This document shows, piece after piece, positions 1-7,478 of a stretch of 41,421 bases of DNA (position 1 is its first letter; each line of letters opens with the position of its first letter). Made by a program: the position numbers and the translations under genes. Source of the DNA: a virus. Below the pieces are notes generated by a model, which was not told the origin of the DNA, did no database searches, and was given only the letters and a program-made list of their open reading frames with translations. Where the stretch lies: positions 1 to 41,421 of the IMG/VR virus record IMGVR_UViG_3300047300_000965; one strand, written 5' to 3'.

Positions 1-3
1 CAT

Positions 4-225
4 ATGACCCCCGCCGAAATCAAGAAGCAGACCCTCGCCCGCATCGCCCAGCGTTCTGACGCTCTTCACAAGGAGTGGTGCAACGACTACCTCAATCCGA
101 ACAGCACCGAGCAGAGCCGTTTCAAACTCTTGGTCGAAATCCAGAAAGCCGCCAACGAATACTTCTGGGTTAAGAAAATGTCTCCCGAGCAGGTCGCCAA
201 AATCGCCGCTCAAAATGCCGCTTGA
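4..225 (+). CDS. Small hypothetical protein, 73 aa
   Basis: I do not recognise this protein. It is 73 residues, highly charged, probably mostly helical, with one Cys and two Trp, and has no membrane segment or signal peptide. The ATG lies only three bases inside the window, so its leader cannot be judged and a longer reading frame upstream is possible. It is the first of five co-directional plus-strand genes. Its stop codon overlaps a TTGACA hexamer, and the 12-mer covering the stop is identical to the one at the end of rtcB. The reading frame is open throughout and its composition matches the following genes, so I think it is real. Confidence 0.6.
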   Translation: MTPAEIKKQTLARIAQRSDALHKEWCNDYLNPNSTEQSRFKLLVEIQKAANEYFWVKKMSPEQVAKIAAQNAA

Positions 226-227
226 CA
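222..227 (+). promoter_or_regulatory. Junction TTGACA hexamer (promoter -35-like)
   Basis: A perfect TTGACA overlaps the stop codon of the first gene. Seventeen bases downstream lies TTAACT, a weak -10 match, followed by a pyrimidine- and CA-rich leader and the ATG at 272. The spacing fits a sigma70-type promoter, but the -10 is poor and other copies of the hexamer in this window lie too close to their start codons to act that way. Confidence 0.35.
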
Positions 228-271
228 TTCGCAAGCACTTCCCTTTAACTCCTCTCACTCAACCAACGACT

Positions 272-469
272 ATGAGCAACAACAAGACCATCAGCAACGC
301 CAACGAACTCTTCGCCTTCATCGCCGAGATGTTCAAGTCCGAGACCGTCTCGGGCTTCACGGTCGAGACCACCTTCGTGGGTTTCGTCCGAGTCCGCAAG
401 AATGTGGACGGCACTTTCAAAATCTTCACCCGAGTGAACCCCAACGATGACCTCGTGGGTATGAACTAA
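272..469 (+). CDS. Small hypothetical protein, 65 aa
   Basis: An unrecognised 65-residue protein beginning MSNNKTISNANELF. The start at 272 was chosen over an in-frame ATG at 215 because 215 lies inside the preceding gene, while 272 follows a leader ending CAACGACTATG that is shared with other small genes here. The middle, TVETTFVGFVRVRKNVDGTF, looks like alternating beta strands. There is no membrane segment. It is the second gene of the left plus-strand cluster. Confidence 0.65.
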   Translation: MSNNKTISNANELFAFIAEMFKSETVSGFTVETTFVGFVRVRKNVDGTFKIFTRVNPNDDLVGMN

Positions 470-495
470 TCTCCCAACAACCCAACAACACGACA

Positions 496-1140
496 ATGAT
501 TGCACAACCCGAACTCGACCTCGCCCTTGGCTTGCCCTCGCTTATGCCCAAGGTGGAGTCACAGCCCTCTTGGGGCAAGACTGGCGACATCAATATGGAA
601 GTCAGCCAGAGCCTCAACAATCCCAAAGCCAAGTGCGTCATCGAACGCATCCGAGTCTCCTCGGACTTCCGCCAGCGTAGCGACTACTACCGCCGCTCCT
701 CCACCCACCTCCGCATCTGGATTACCCACAAGGAAGCCTCCAAGAACAGCGTCCTTGCCCAGTATGCCTCCCGTGGTCTGGACGACCAAGACGACCGTAT
801 GACTGAATACCGTGCCCAGTTCGGTGCGGTCATCAAGACCCTCCACGCCAACGGTATGCTGGCTTTCGTCCCGACCCTCGACCAGATGGAGAACCCCAAG
901 GGGTTCCGCTGGAACCAGAAGGCTGGTTGCCGTTGCGGATGCTCGCCCGCTTTCGTCTGCCCAGACTGGCTCAAACTCCGCTCGGAGAATGGCTATCGCC
1001 TCAACGAAATCTCCGTCTCCGTGAAAGAGAAGGAGGATGCTGATGTGGGTCTCGTCATCAACGAGAACCGCCTCAAAGCCCTTGCCTCCAACGCCAATGT
1101 GTCCGATGAAACCAAGGCGGAACAGACCGACCCCTTCTAA
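496..1140 (+). CDS. Hypothetical protein with a Cys cluster, 214 aa
   Basis: A 214-residue soluble protein that I cannot assign to a family. Around residues 148-160 it has a compact cysteine cluster, CRCGCSPAFVC, preceded by aromatic and basic residues, which could bind zinc. The acidic C-terminal tail is probably disordered. The leader, CAACAACACGACAATG, is CA-rich and lacks a Shine-Dalgarno sequence, as in neighbouring genes. It is followed after 6 bases by the next gene, which suggests one transcript. Its size and cluster with other small genes suggest an early or accessory phage role, but nothing specific can be claimed. Confidence 0.7.
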   Translation: MIAQPELDLALGLPSLMPKVESQPSWGKTGDINMEVSQSLNNPKAKCVIERIRVSSDFRQRSDYYRRSSTHLRIWITHKEASKNSVLAQYASRGLDDQDDRMTEYRAQFGAVIKTLHANGMLAFVPTLDQMENPKGFRWNQKAGCRCGCSPAFVCPDWLKLRSENGYRLNEISVSVKEKEDADVGLVINENRLKALASNANVSDETKAEQTDPF

Positions 1141-1146
1141 CCCAAT

Positions 1147-1728
1147 ATGAGCCGTTCCAAACCGATTATGAGCCAAGAAGATTATATGGAAACCATCAAG
1201 GACATCCTGCCCAAAGACCGTGTTCTCACGAGCGGTCAGAGGGGCTTCTTCCTGCGATACAGCAGGGCGATGACCGACCAGCCTCCCCGTGAAATCATCA
1301 GCATCGAGGCGAACCCGCAGGAGTTGAAGTCCGTCATCTTCAAGTTCCACGAGATTGCTATGTCCAAGTCCGCAGGTAAGCCAATCTTCTCGCTCACCTG
1401 TGTCGGCATCGATGGGAAGGTTATCTTCTTCAACATCGTCAGCATCAATACGCCCATCTTCTCGTTTGAGCGGTCGCACCACTTCGTGGTGGATGCTGGA
1501 CAGCAGAAGTGGATTACCAAGGACAACAGGGTGGTCTGGAACGGTCATCCCAATGACAATCCGACATACCGCACGGAAGCCGCCCTGTGTTGGGTGGATG
1601 GCAAGGTCGTGCTGGACAATACCTCCAAGTTCAACACCGAGGAGATGAAGTTTGGTCTCGCCATCCTCGCCGAGTCCGAGAAGAACCTTCAATACGGCTA
1701 CGGCACTTCCCTGCCCATCAATATGTGA
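1147..1728 (+). CDS. Hypothetical protein, 193 aa
   Basis: A 193-residue soluble protein of unknown function. The N-terminal 60 residues are helical and charged. The centre (about 65-115) alternates hydrophobic strands (KPIFSLTCVGIDGKVIFFNI) and the remainder is mixed alpha/beta. No catalytic motif stands out. The ATG at 1147 lies 6 bases after the previous stop; an internal Met at residue 8 (MSQEDYMETI) is an alternative start. No membrane segment or signal peptide is seen. Confidence 0.7.
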   Translation: MSRSKPIMSQEDYMETIKDILPKDRVLTSGQRGFFLRYSRAMTDQPPREIISIEANPQELKSVIFKFHEIAMSKSAGKPIFSLTCVGIDGKVIFFNIVSINTPIFSFERSHHFVVDAGQQKWITKDNRVVWNGHPNDNPTYRTEAALCWVDGKVVLDNTSKFNTEEMKFGLAILAESEKNLQYGYGTSLPINM

Positions 1729-1752
1729 AGCCAAGCGGTTGACGCTTTCCCA

Positions 1753-2082
1753 ATGCAAATGAACTACCCAAGCACATCGCTAATCAAGGAGGCTTTCCTC
1801 GCCGTAGCCGAGGCGGAATACCGCCTCAACGAAATCAAGAAAACCCTCGTTGACCTCCACTACAAGTCGGAGGAAGTCGAGAACTCGGCGTTCCTCTTGG
1901 AACACTCCAAGACAGCCATCGCTCCCTCTGACGATGCTGGCGAGGTGCTGTTCCTCCGTCACCAGAAGGCACAGGCTGACCTCACAGAAGCCTTCCAGAG
2001 CCACGGCGTTGCCGTGATGGAGGGTGAGATGGCTGATGCTATAAAACTCATCCAGAAGGCTGGCGGAAGGCTTCATTCGTAA
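1753..2082 (+). CDS. Coiled-coil hypothetical protein, 109 aa
   Basis: A 109-residue, acidic, strongly helical protein with heptad-like spacing of hydrophobic residues through most of its length, so probably a coiled coil. It starts MQMNYPSTSL; the second Met (1759) is an equally possible start. The leader carries GGTTGACG, a variant of the junction hexamer, only a few bases before the ATG. It is the last of the left plus-strand genes and faces the minus-strand lysis cassette. The 208 bases between them hold the terminator at 2192-2224 and an orphan CA-rich stretch (about 2246-2280) that resembles the leaders of other genes but precedes no gene. Confidence 0.65.
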   Translation: MQMNYPSTSLIKEAFLAVAEAEYRLNEIKKTLVDLHYKSEEVENSAFLLEHSKTAIAPSDDAGEVLFLRHQKAQADLTEAFQSHGVAVMEGEMADAIKLIQKAGGRLHS

Positions 2083-2191
2083 GGGGAAAGTCAAAGTGGA
2101 CAAGCGGTTGGCTTTACTGCTTGCTTTTCCAAAAACTCCCCCCTTGATAGCCCCCCTTCTCTTTACCGTTTCTCTTCTTTTTCAGTAACGG

Positions 2192-2224
2192 AAAAACCCC
2201 ACCAGACACGACTCTGATGGGGTT
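2192..2224 (-). terminator. Rho-independent terminator after the lysis cassette
   Basis: AACCCCA (2195-2201) pairs with TGGGGTT (2218-2224), extended inside by CAGA/TCTG. Read on the minus strand the hairpin runs into TTTTT, so it should stop leftward transcription coming from the late genes. On the plus strand it is followed by A-rich sequence and would not be a classical terminator for the left cluster. Confidence 0.7.
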
Positions 2225-2290
2225 AAAAAACTGGGGTAGCCAGTTTGATACAACACAACGACAGACGAACCAAACAACCTTTTGAGGGTG

Positions 2291-2641
2291 TCAACCCGCT
2301 TTGCGGGTCTGACGGATGCCAAGGGTAATCAAAACGCCTCCAACGCCAAGCAGGACGGCAAAGCCGATGTCCCGCAGAAAGAGTAAGGTCGTGGTGGCTG
2401 TCGTAAGGTTCCGCTCCAAGTTCTTGTCGTCCGATTTGAGTCCAGCGTCAGTAATCAAAAGTGCCATCGTGTTGGAGTCTTGGAACGAGTTGACCACATA
2501 CGAGCAAGCCCAAGCCGTGAACCCAGCGGACAGAGCCGCCACACCTACCAGACCGAGGACAGCCCAGATAAGGTTATTGTCAGAACCAGCCGTCTTAACG
2601 GCGGGCTTTGGACTTGGCTTTTTGGTTTTTGCTTTTGCCAT
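2291..2641 (-). CDS. Two-TM small membrane protein (possible second holin or antiholin)
   Basis: A 116-residue protein with a Lys/Pro-rich N-terminus (MAKAKTKKPSPKP) and two hydrophobic segments: about residues 26-50 (LIWAVLGLVGVAALSAGF) and 90-108 (IGFAVLLGVGGVLITLG). The start at 2641 was preferred over in-frame codons further upstream, which lie deeper inside the overlapping holin-like gene; even so the two genes overlap by 47 bases in different frames. Position at the end of the lysis cassette and the small two-TM form suggest a holin partner, which is inference from context. Its stop codon overlaps a TTGACA hexamer. Confidence 0.6.
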   Translation of the reverse strand: MAKAKTKKPSPKPAVKTAGSDNNLIWAVLGLVGVAALSAGFTAWACSYVVNSFQDSNTMALLITDAGLKSDDKNLERNLTTATTTLLFLRDIGFAVLLGVGGVLITLGIRQTRKAG

Positions 2642-2984
2642 TGCTCTTTGCTCCTTTGACCTCGGCGAGTTTTGCCTCACCCTTGGCTTTCACATACCGT
2701 AGAAGGTAGTCCGTCACCTCTGGTGCGGCGTAGCCGCTACCGCCAGAAACGGCAAGCCAGAGACCCGTGGATGAGAAGTGGTCTTTCGTCCCGAGTCCTA
2801 CGAGCATAGCGGTGATGCTTGCGGCGAAAAACCTGCGACACACAAACCCGAACGATACTGGTTCGGTAGAGAGGAGGATGCGAGCCGTCATCGCCAACCC
2901 GCCAAGCACCGAGGCGATTACGCCGTCCTTGACCTCGGGTGGGATGCCCGTGTGGTCAATTGGTGCTGATGGGGGAGGACTCAC
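2595..2984 (-). CDS. Putative holin
   Basis: A 129-residue protein with a short N-terminus and hydrophobic stretches at about residues 22-40 (VIASVLGGLAMTARILL), 47-65 (FGFVCRRFFAASITAMLVGL) and 72-90, then a Lys-rich tail (KSNGKSKNQKAKSKARR). A glycine-containing membrane segment, an arginine-bearing turn, then a second segment ending in LVGL resembles LydA-type phage holins, which form pores in the inner membrane at lysis. The ATG overlaps the end of the upstream spanin-like gene by 4 bases (ATGA), so the two are probably translationally coupled. No endolysin was recognised nearby. Confidence 0.5.
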   Translation of the reverse strand: MSPPPSAPIDHTGIPPEVKDGVIASVLGGLAMTARILLSTEPVSFGFVCRRFFAASITAMLVGLGTKDHFSSTGLWLAVSGGSGYAAPEVTDYLLRYVKAKGEAKLAEVKGAKSNGKSKNQKAKSKARR

Positions 2985-3799
2985 TTACCTGCGTCCTTGT
3001 CCACCTTTTGCTCTTGTTGCATCGGGGTAGGGCAGGATTTCTTCTCGGAAAAGAACAGCAACTGCACCGCTTTTACTACGACCAGCAGGAGCATCACGCC
3101 GATGGCATATGGGAAGTAGGGGCTACCCCAAATCTGCCCGATGGATGCGATGGAAACGCCAGCGATGAAGATTTCGATACCGATTTTCTTGGAGCCAAAG
3201 ATGAATACACCCGTGGCAATAAGGCACAGCAAGCCACCAAGCCACATAAACTTGTCCTTGCGAGCCTCCTCCTTTTCGAGTGCCCGCATCTCCTTCTCAC
3301 GCTTGATTTCCTGTTCACGCTCCAAGAGTTTGGCATCAAACTCCGCCTGTTTCTTTGCCTTCTCCGCCTCGTATTTGGCATCAGCGTCTTTGAGTTTATT
3401 GCGGAGTGCGGAAGCCTCCGCCTGTTCCTTCTCGTAGAGTTTTGAAAGGTCACCACCGCCGATGGCGGTCTCGACACGCTTCTTGACCGTCACCCAGTCC
3501 TGTTCCTCTGCCTTGCCCGTGAGGGTCTTGGCAAGTTTGAGTTCGGAGATGAGGACATCGTTCGACAGCGATTGTGGGTTCTTCTGGGCGAGGAGATAAG
3601 ACATCCCTACGCTTGCAGAGACCTTGGACAGACGCTCTGCCGTAGCCTTATCCAGTTCCTTCTCCGCACCTGCCAGACCTGCGGTCGTGGCTGGCTCTGG
3701 TAGCGGGGTAAGTTCCTTGGGTTTATCCTTCGACCAAAAGGCACAGCCAGTCAGCAAGACGGCTGTGAACAATGCTGTGAATACTGGGGACAACTTCAT
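2981..3799 (-). CDS. Lipoprotein with C-terminal membrane segments; u-spanin-like
   Basis: A 272-residue protein starting with a lipoprotein signal peptide: MKLS, a hydrophobic core, then lipobox LTGC with the acylated Cys at about residue 19. Residues about 25-170 are a highly charged predicted coiled coil (KYEAEKAKKQAEF, REQEIKREKEM). Near the C-terminus there are three hydrophobic segments (FMWLGGLLCLIATGVFIFG; IGIEIFIAGVSIASIGQIW; YAIGVMLLLVVVKAVQLLFF) and a charged tail. An outer-membrane lipid anchor, periplasmic coiled coil and inner-membrane anchor is the plan of unimolecular spanins such as T1 gp11, which fuse the two membranes at the end of lysis. Known u-spanins are shorter and have one TM, so three TMs are unusual. 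The neighbouring holin-like gene supports a lysis role. Confidence 0.5.
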   Translation of the reverse strand: MKLSPVFTALFTAVLLTGCAFWSKDKPKELTPLPEPATTAGLAGAEKELDKATAERLSKVSASVGMSYLLAQKNPQSLSNDVLISELKLAKTLTGKAEEQDWVTVKKRVETAIGGGDLSKLYEKEQAEASALRNKLKDADAKYEAEKAKKQAEFDAKLLEREQEIKREKEMRALEKEEARKDKFMWLGGLLCLIATGVFIFGSKKIGIEIFIAGVSIASIGQIWGSPYFPYAIGVMLLLVVVKAVQLLFFSEKKSCPTPMQQEQKVDKDAGK

Positions 3800-3817
3800 A
3801 GTCCCATTTGCTTCTTG

Positions 3818-4087
3818 TCAGCCAGCGGGCTGTGTCGGAGGAGCGGGAGGCTGTGCGGGAGGAGCAACCACTTGGCTCGGGAATGTCGATGTATATCCGA
3901 GCGTCTCAATGGCGGCGAGCAGTTCATCCTTTGTAGGCTTGTTCAGCACTTTGAGGATGGTGAAGGCTTTGCCGACAACCTTGTATTCACCGCAAATGAG
4001 TGCGGTTTTCTTGGCATCATTGATAAGAGCGTTCCATCCGAGAGGAAGTTTCACCTCGGGGAATGTTGGCTGATTATTTGTAGTCAT
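3818..4087 (-). CDS. Small hypothetical protein with Pro-rich tail, 89 aa
   Basis: An unrecognised 89-residue protein. The first 70 residues look like a small folded alpha/beta domain (KKTALICGEYKVVGKAFTIL, then DELLAAIETLGY). The C-terminus is a Pro/Gln/Ala tail (VVAPPAQPPAPPTQPAG), presumably flexible. It sits between the repeat adhesin and the lysis cassette, 3 bases after the adhesin stop, and could be a fibre chaperone or lysis accessory. No motif decides this. Confidence 0.55.
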   Translation of the reverse strand: MTTNNQPTFPEVKLPLGWNALINDAKKTALICGEYKVVGKAFTILKVLNKPTKDELLAAIETLGYTSTFPSQVVAPPAQPPAPPTQPAG

Positions 4088-4090
4088 AGA

Positions 4091-5434
4091 TTATGAGTAG
4101 GTCTCGTAGTATCCGTTGTTACCGTCAAAGTTCAAGTGGACGGTCTGGTTTCCAGCGGAGTCATAGTAAGAATAGAACTCGTATCCATACGAGTAGTAAA
4201 TGTTGGTATTTGCACCGACCGTAGAACCATTCATACCATCAGCGATGCTGTATGATGTGCTATCTCCGTAGTTGAATGACGGATAATTTCCGTATCCATC
4301 ATAATAACTGAAAGAGAGGTATCCATACGAGTAGTATGTGTAGTATCCATTCGGAAGCCAGCCACACTCCATCGTGTTGATGTTATAGTCGGAATAAGAA
4401 CCACCGCTTCCGTCAGCATATGTATATTGAAGTGCTTGCACAATCCAACTGTTTCCAGCCGCATCGATTGATGTGACATTTGCACAACCAGTTCCAAGCA
4501 ATGTCCCACCAACAATGTATGCGGTTTCTTGAAGTGATGTGTCAGAAAGTCGGAAGTAGAGAGTATAATCGGTAGGATAGCCAGTAGTGGGGTCGTTTTG
4601 CGTATAAGAGTGGACGACCGTATTATCGGAAGCCGTTACATAATTTCCACTACCGCTATTTACTCCGCCAGAACCATTGGCTTGCGAATACGAGTATGAG
4701 TATCCGTAAACAAAGGTTCCGCTGTCGGTTCCGTGAGTCCAAGCGATTGAAATGTCAGACTGCGTGCTTGGCTCGTAAGCAAAACCATCTGGATACCAGC
4801 ATCCGTTGATGTTGCTACCCTCGATTGTCGTGTATGTTCCGCCCATACCATCCGCTCGTGTAGTCTCGTAGTTCCAGTTTCCGCTCCAATAAGCCCCATT
4901 GGCATCATATGCGTCTGCATATACGCATTGTGATGAAATGTAAACGCCAGCCCGTGTAATTGAGTATTCAAAGTAATTTGGACTACCTTGGTCTCCGTTG
5001 AAAGCCACGAAGTAGTCGGTCTCTGTTACCGAGTCGTAGTAAGAGTCGATGATGCTACCATAGTAGCCAATCGTAGCACCAGTTCCTCCGCTTGTTGAGC
5101 CGCCCATACCATCGGCTTCCGTCCAGTTGTATGCAATCTGCCAAGTGTAGTATCCAGAAGCACCGCTGAAACTGTTTGTCCAGTAAATCTGTGAAGGGGT
5201 CTCGGAGTAAGACATCTTGTATCCAGCGGGGTAATAGCACCCGCCAGTATTATCGCCGATACTGCTGTTGTATGAACCTCCTACCCCATCGGCATACACA
5301 CCCGTGTATGTCCAAGCACCAGTCCAGAAAGTGCCAGACGCATCGTTACCAGATGTCGATTGGCAGAATGTGGACAAGAGAGTCCCTGCTGGCGGGAAAC
5401 TCACTCGTGCTACGATGCCGATGGTTGCGAGCAT
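4091..5434 (-). CDS. Tyr/Gly/Ser-rich repeat protein, probable tail adhesin
   Basis: A 447-residue protein made almost entirely of repeats and extremely rich in Tyr, Gly and Ser. I see three tandem units of roughly 130-150 residues, each starting at a Cys followed by a D-A-x-G turn. Each unit has two half-units marked ADGxGGSY-like turns (ADGVGGSY, ADGMGGST, ADGMGGTY, ANGSGGVN, ADGSGGSY, ADGMNGST). Each first half also has a second Cys before a W/Y-x-P-x-G-Y/F motif (GCYYPAGY, GCWYPDGF, CGWLPNGY). There is no signal peptide. It follows the fibre genes, with its ATG overlapping the preceding stop (TAATG). A receptor-binding or accessory adhesin role is inferred from position and composition. 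The C-terminus is Tyr-rich (YYETYS). Confidence 0.6.
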   Translation of the reverse strand: MLATIGIVARVSFPPAGTLLSTFCQSTSGNDASGTFWTGAWTYTGVYADGVGGSYNSSIGDNTGGCYYPAGYKMSYSETPSQIYWTNSFSGASGYYTWQIAYNWTEADGMGGSTSGGTGATIGYYGSIIDSYYDSVTETDYFVAFNGDQGSPNYFEYSITRAGVYISSQCVYADAYDANGAYWSGNWNYETTRADGMGGTYTTIEGSNINGCWYPDGFAYEPSTQSDISIAWTHGTDSGTFVYGYSYSYSQANGSGGVNSGSGNYVTASDNTVVHSYTQNDPTTGYPTDYTLYFRLSDTSLQETAYIVGGTLLGTGCANVTSIDAAGNSWIVQALQYTYADGSGGSYSDYNINTMECGWLPNGYYTYYSYGYLSFSYYDGYGNYPSFNYGDSTSYSIADGMNGSTVGANTNIYYSYGYEFYSYYDSAGNQTVHLNFDGNNGYYETYS

Positions 5435-7476
5435 TATGTCAAGTTAAGGTCGCCAGCAATGAGCCACTCGTTCGATGCCGTCTTGATGGCGGTCATCACG
5501 GAGTATTGGTTAGCCGTGATGTATTTACCCCCAGATGACATCACCGTGTTGCCATTGGTCGGCGTGAAATCAAGTCGTCCAGCACCCAGTTGAAGGAACA
5601 CAACCTGCGTCCCAACTGGGGCGGCTGATTGAGCATCAGTAGGAAGTTGGATAGACTGATTGGATGACGATGAAATACGGATGACCGAGTTCCATTTCTG
5701 AACATACGATGGCTGATAAGGTATCGAGGCATCGTAATCGTAGTTCTGGATGGCTGGAACAATGGCTGACTTTACGAAAGCCGTAGTGGCGGCGACCGTA
5801 GAGTTGGTTCCATCGGCGGCGGTCGTGCAGGTGATGGTTCCTGCGACATCGAGTTTCCCGACAGGGGTGAAGCCTGTCGCTACGCCAATACCTACATTAC
5901 CATCTGCATTGATGATGAATGATGTCGTGTCTGGACTTGTTGAGTCCTCGACAACAAGGGCGTTTCCAGCACCAGTCGTTGTGACTTGGAGTGCAGGGGC
6001 GGTTCCAGTCTGGCTTACTGCCAGTTGGGCTTGGCTCGCAGACGAGCCTGTGACAGCAACACCTCCCGTGAAAGTGTTGAAGGAGTTTGCCACAACAGCG
6101 TAGTAGTTCACTCCGCCAGTCTTGTAAGCCAGTTTCGGCGATGTGGCATTCGTAATCCAAATGTCTCCGTTCTGGGCTGACGCTGGGCTTGAATTGATTG
6201 ATGTCGCACCAAGATTGAGGCTTGGCGTGTTCAAGTCCGCTGGGGTAAGTATCGACCTTCCGCCAGTCGTTGTTATGCCTCCGATAACCTCTATCTTGTT
6301 TACAGCAGTCCAAGTTGCTGGGTTTACCCCGACACCGACATTACCATTGGCATCTACGACAAACGCTGTCGTATCTGGGTTGAGGGAGTCCTCGACAACG
6401 ATAGCGGGCTGTGTGCCCTTTTGCGTCACTCGGAGACCAGCAAGCGTGTTGCTTGTGGTATCAATGATTTGAGGAGCGGAGAATGTATTTGAGAACTGTT
6501 GCATCGCCAGCGTGTATGTCACGCCAGCGGGGGCACGGTAATAAAGGTAGTTGCCCGCCGTCTGCATCCAGATGTCGCCCGCAACAGGGCTTGTAGGTGC
6601 AGAGCCAGCACCGATGTTGAACCCAGCATTCGTAGTGGTCGATGCGGGCGTGATTACCTTCCCGAGAAATGTAGCACCAGCAAGTTCGGCGATGCCGAGC
6701 GTAGCGGCTGACTTGTTCTTGAAAAGACCAGTAGCCGACTCGTAAGCCAGCAGGTCTTTGTCCGCTTTTGTGCCGATTAGGACATCGTGAAGTTCGTCCA
6801 ATTCATACCCATTTTGTATGGATACCTCGATAGCACCTTGGCTTGTGCTTGATGTCGTGACGATACCAAGAAATACCAGTTGGTCTGGTGCTGATGGTTT
6901 GGTCGATGTGAACGCACCAGCAACAGTCGGAGAAAGGTAAAGCAGGGTTCCTTCGGTGAACGCCTGTGTGTTCAGCCCCGTGATGGCTCCGCTTGTGACC
7001 ACGAAACCATTTGAGTTGTTCAGAATGTCGGTCTGAACGAGACCGAGCGTGAAGGCTGATGTAGCCTCCAAGTTCGCTTGTGCCTTGATTGCCAGAGGCT
7101 TGTTAGCCCCAGCACCAGAGACATAGACGACCGTCCCCTTTGCAAGAGTAGCCCCAGTCGTATTGCGGACTTCCGTAATGAGCGTCTGGGCGGCTGAAAC
7201 AGACGCACCAGCGACAGCAGTCTGGACAAAGTTAGTGGTGGCTATCTGGCTGGTGCTTGTGCCTACCGTAGCAGTTGGTGCTGTTGGAACTCCCGTAAGG
7301 GCTGGCGAATTGAGCGGGGCGTAGCCCGACAAGTCTGTCGTAGCACCGATTTGAACCACGCTACCACCATCGGTCTTTGTGTAAGCAAAGCCGTTGGTTG
7401 TGTTGATAGCCACCTCGCCCGTGACGAGGTTTGCGGCTGTTGGCACGGTAGTGCCTCTTTTGAGTCTGATTGGCAT
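5434..7476 (-). CDS. Tail fibre protein (third fibre gene)
   Basis: A 680-residue fibre protein. The N-terminus (MPIRLKRGTTVPTAANLVTG) resembles the start of many phage fibre proteins that begin with an IRLKRG-type strand. It is followed by SGYAPLNSPALTGVPTAPT, a hallmark fibre repeat, and then two long repeats of the form RVTQxGTxxAIVVEDSxxPDTTxFVVDxxGNVGVGV (about residues 350-400 and 485-545). The same repeat ends the upstream 824-aa fibre. The C-terminal 100 residues (from NYDYDASIPYQPS) look like a distinct tip domain. It starts 2 bases after the upstream stop, so the fibres are co-transcribed. Function: host recognition at the tail tip, inferred from repeat type and position. Confidence 0.75.
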   Translation of the reverse strand: MPIRLKRGTTVPTAANLVTGEVAINTTNGFAYTKTDGGSVVQIGATTDLSGYAPLNSPALTGVPTAPTATVGTSTSQIATTNFVQTAVAGASVSAAQTLITEVRNTTGATLAKGTVVYVSGAGANKPLAIKAQANLEATSAFTLGLVQTDILNNSNGFVVTSGAITGLNTQAFTEGTLLYLSPTVAGAFTSTKPSAPDQLVFLGIVTTSSTSQGAIEVSIQNGYELDELHDVLIGTKADKDLLAYESATGLFKNKSAATLGIAELAGATFLGKVITPASTTTNAGFNIGAGSAPTSPVAGDIWMQTAGNYLYYRAPAGVTYTLAMQQFSNTFSAPQIIDTTSNTLAGLRVTQKGTQPAIVVEDSLNPDTTAFVVDANGNVGVGVNPATWTAVNKIEVIGGITTTGGRSILTPADLNTPSLNLGATSINSSPASAQNGDIWITNATSPKLAYKTGGVNYYAVVANSFNTFTGGVAVTGSSASQAQLAVSQTGTAPALQVTTTGAGNALVVEDSTSPDTTSFIINADGNVGIGVATGFTPVGKLDVAGTITCTTAADGTNSTVAATTAFVKSAIVPAIQNYDYDASIPYQPSYVQKWNSVIRISSSSNQSIQLPTDAQSAAPVGTQVVFLQLGAGRLDFTPTNGNTVMSSGGKYITANQYSVMTAIKTASNEWLIAGDLNLT

Positions 7477-7478
7477 TG

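Noticed and set aside
559-1758. 399-codon open frame on the minus strand
   Set aside because: It is the antisense shadow of two well-formed plus-strand genes (496-1140 and 1147-1728); its product is an unnatural His/Asp/Val-rich sequence and it would cross their boundaries.
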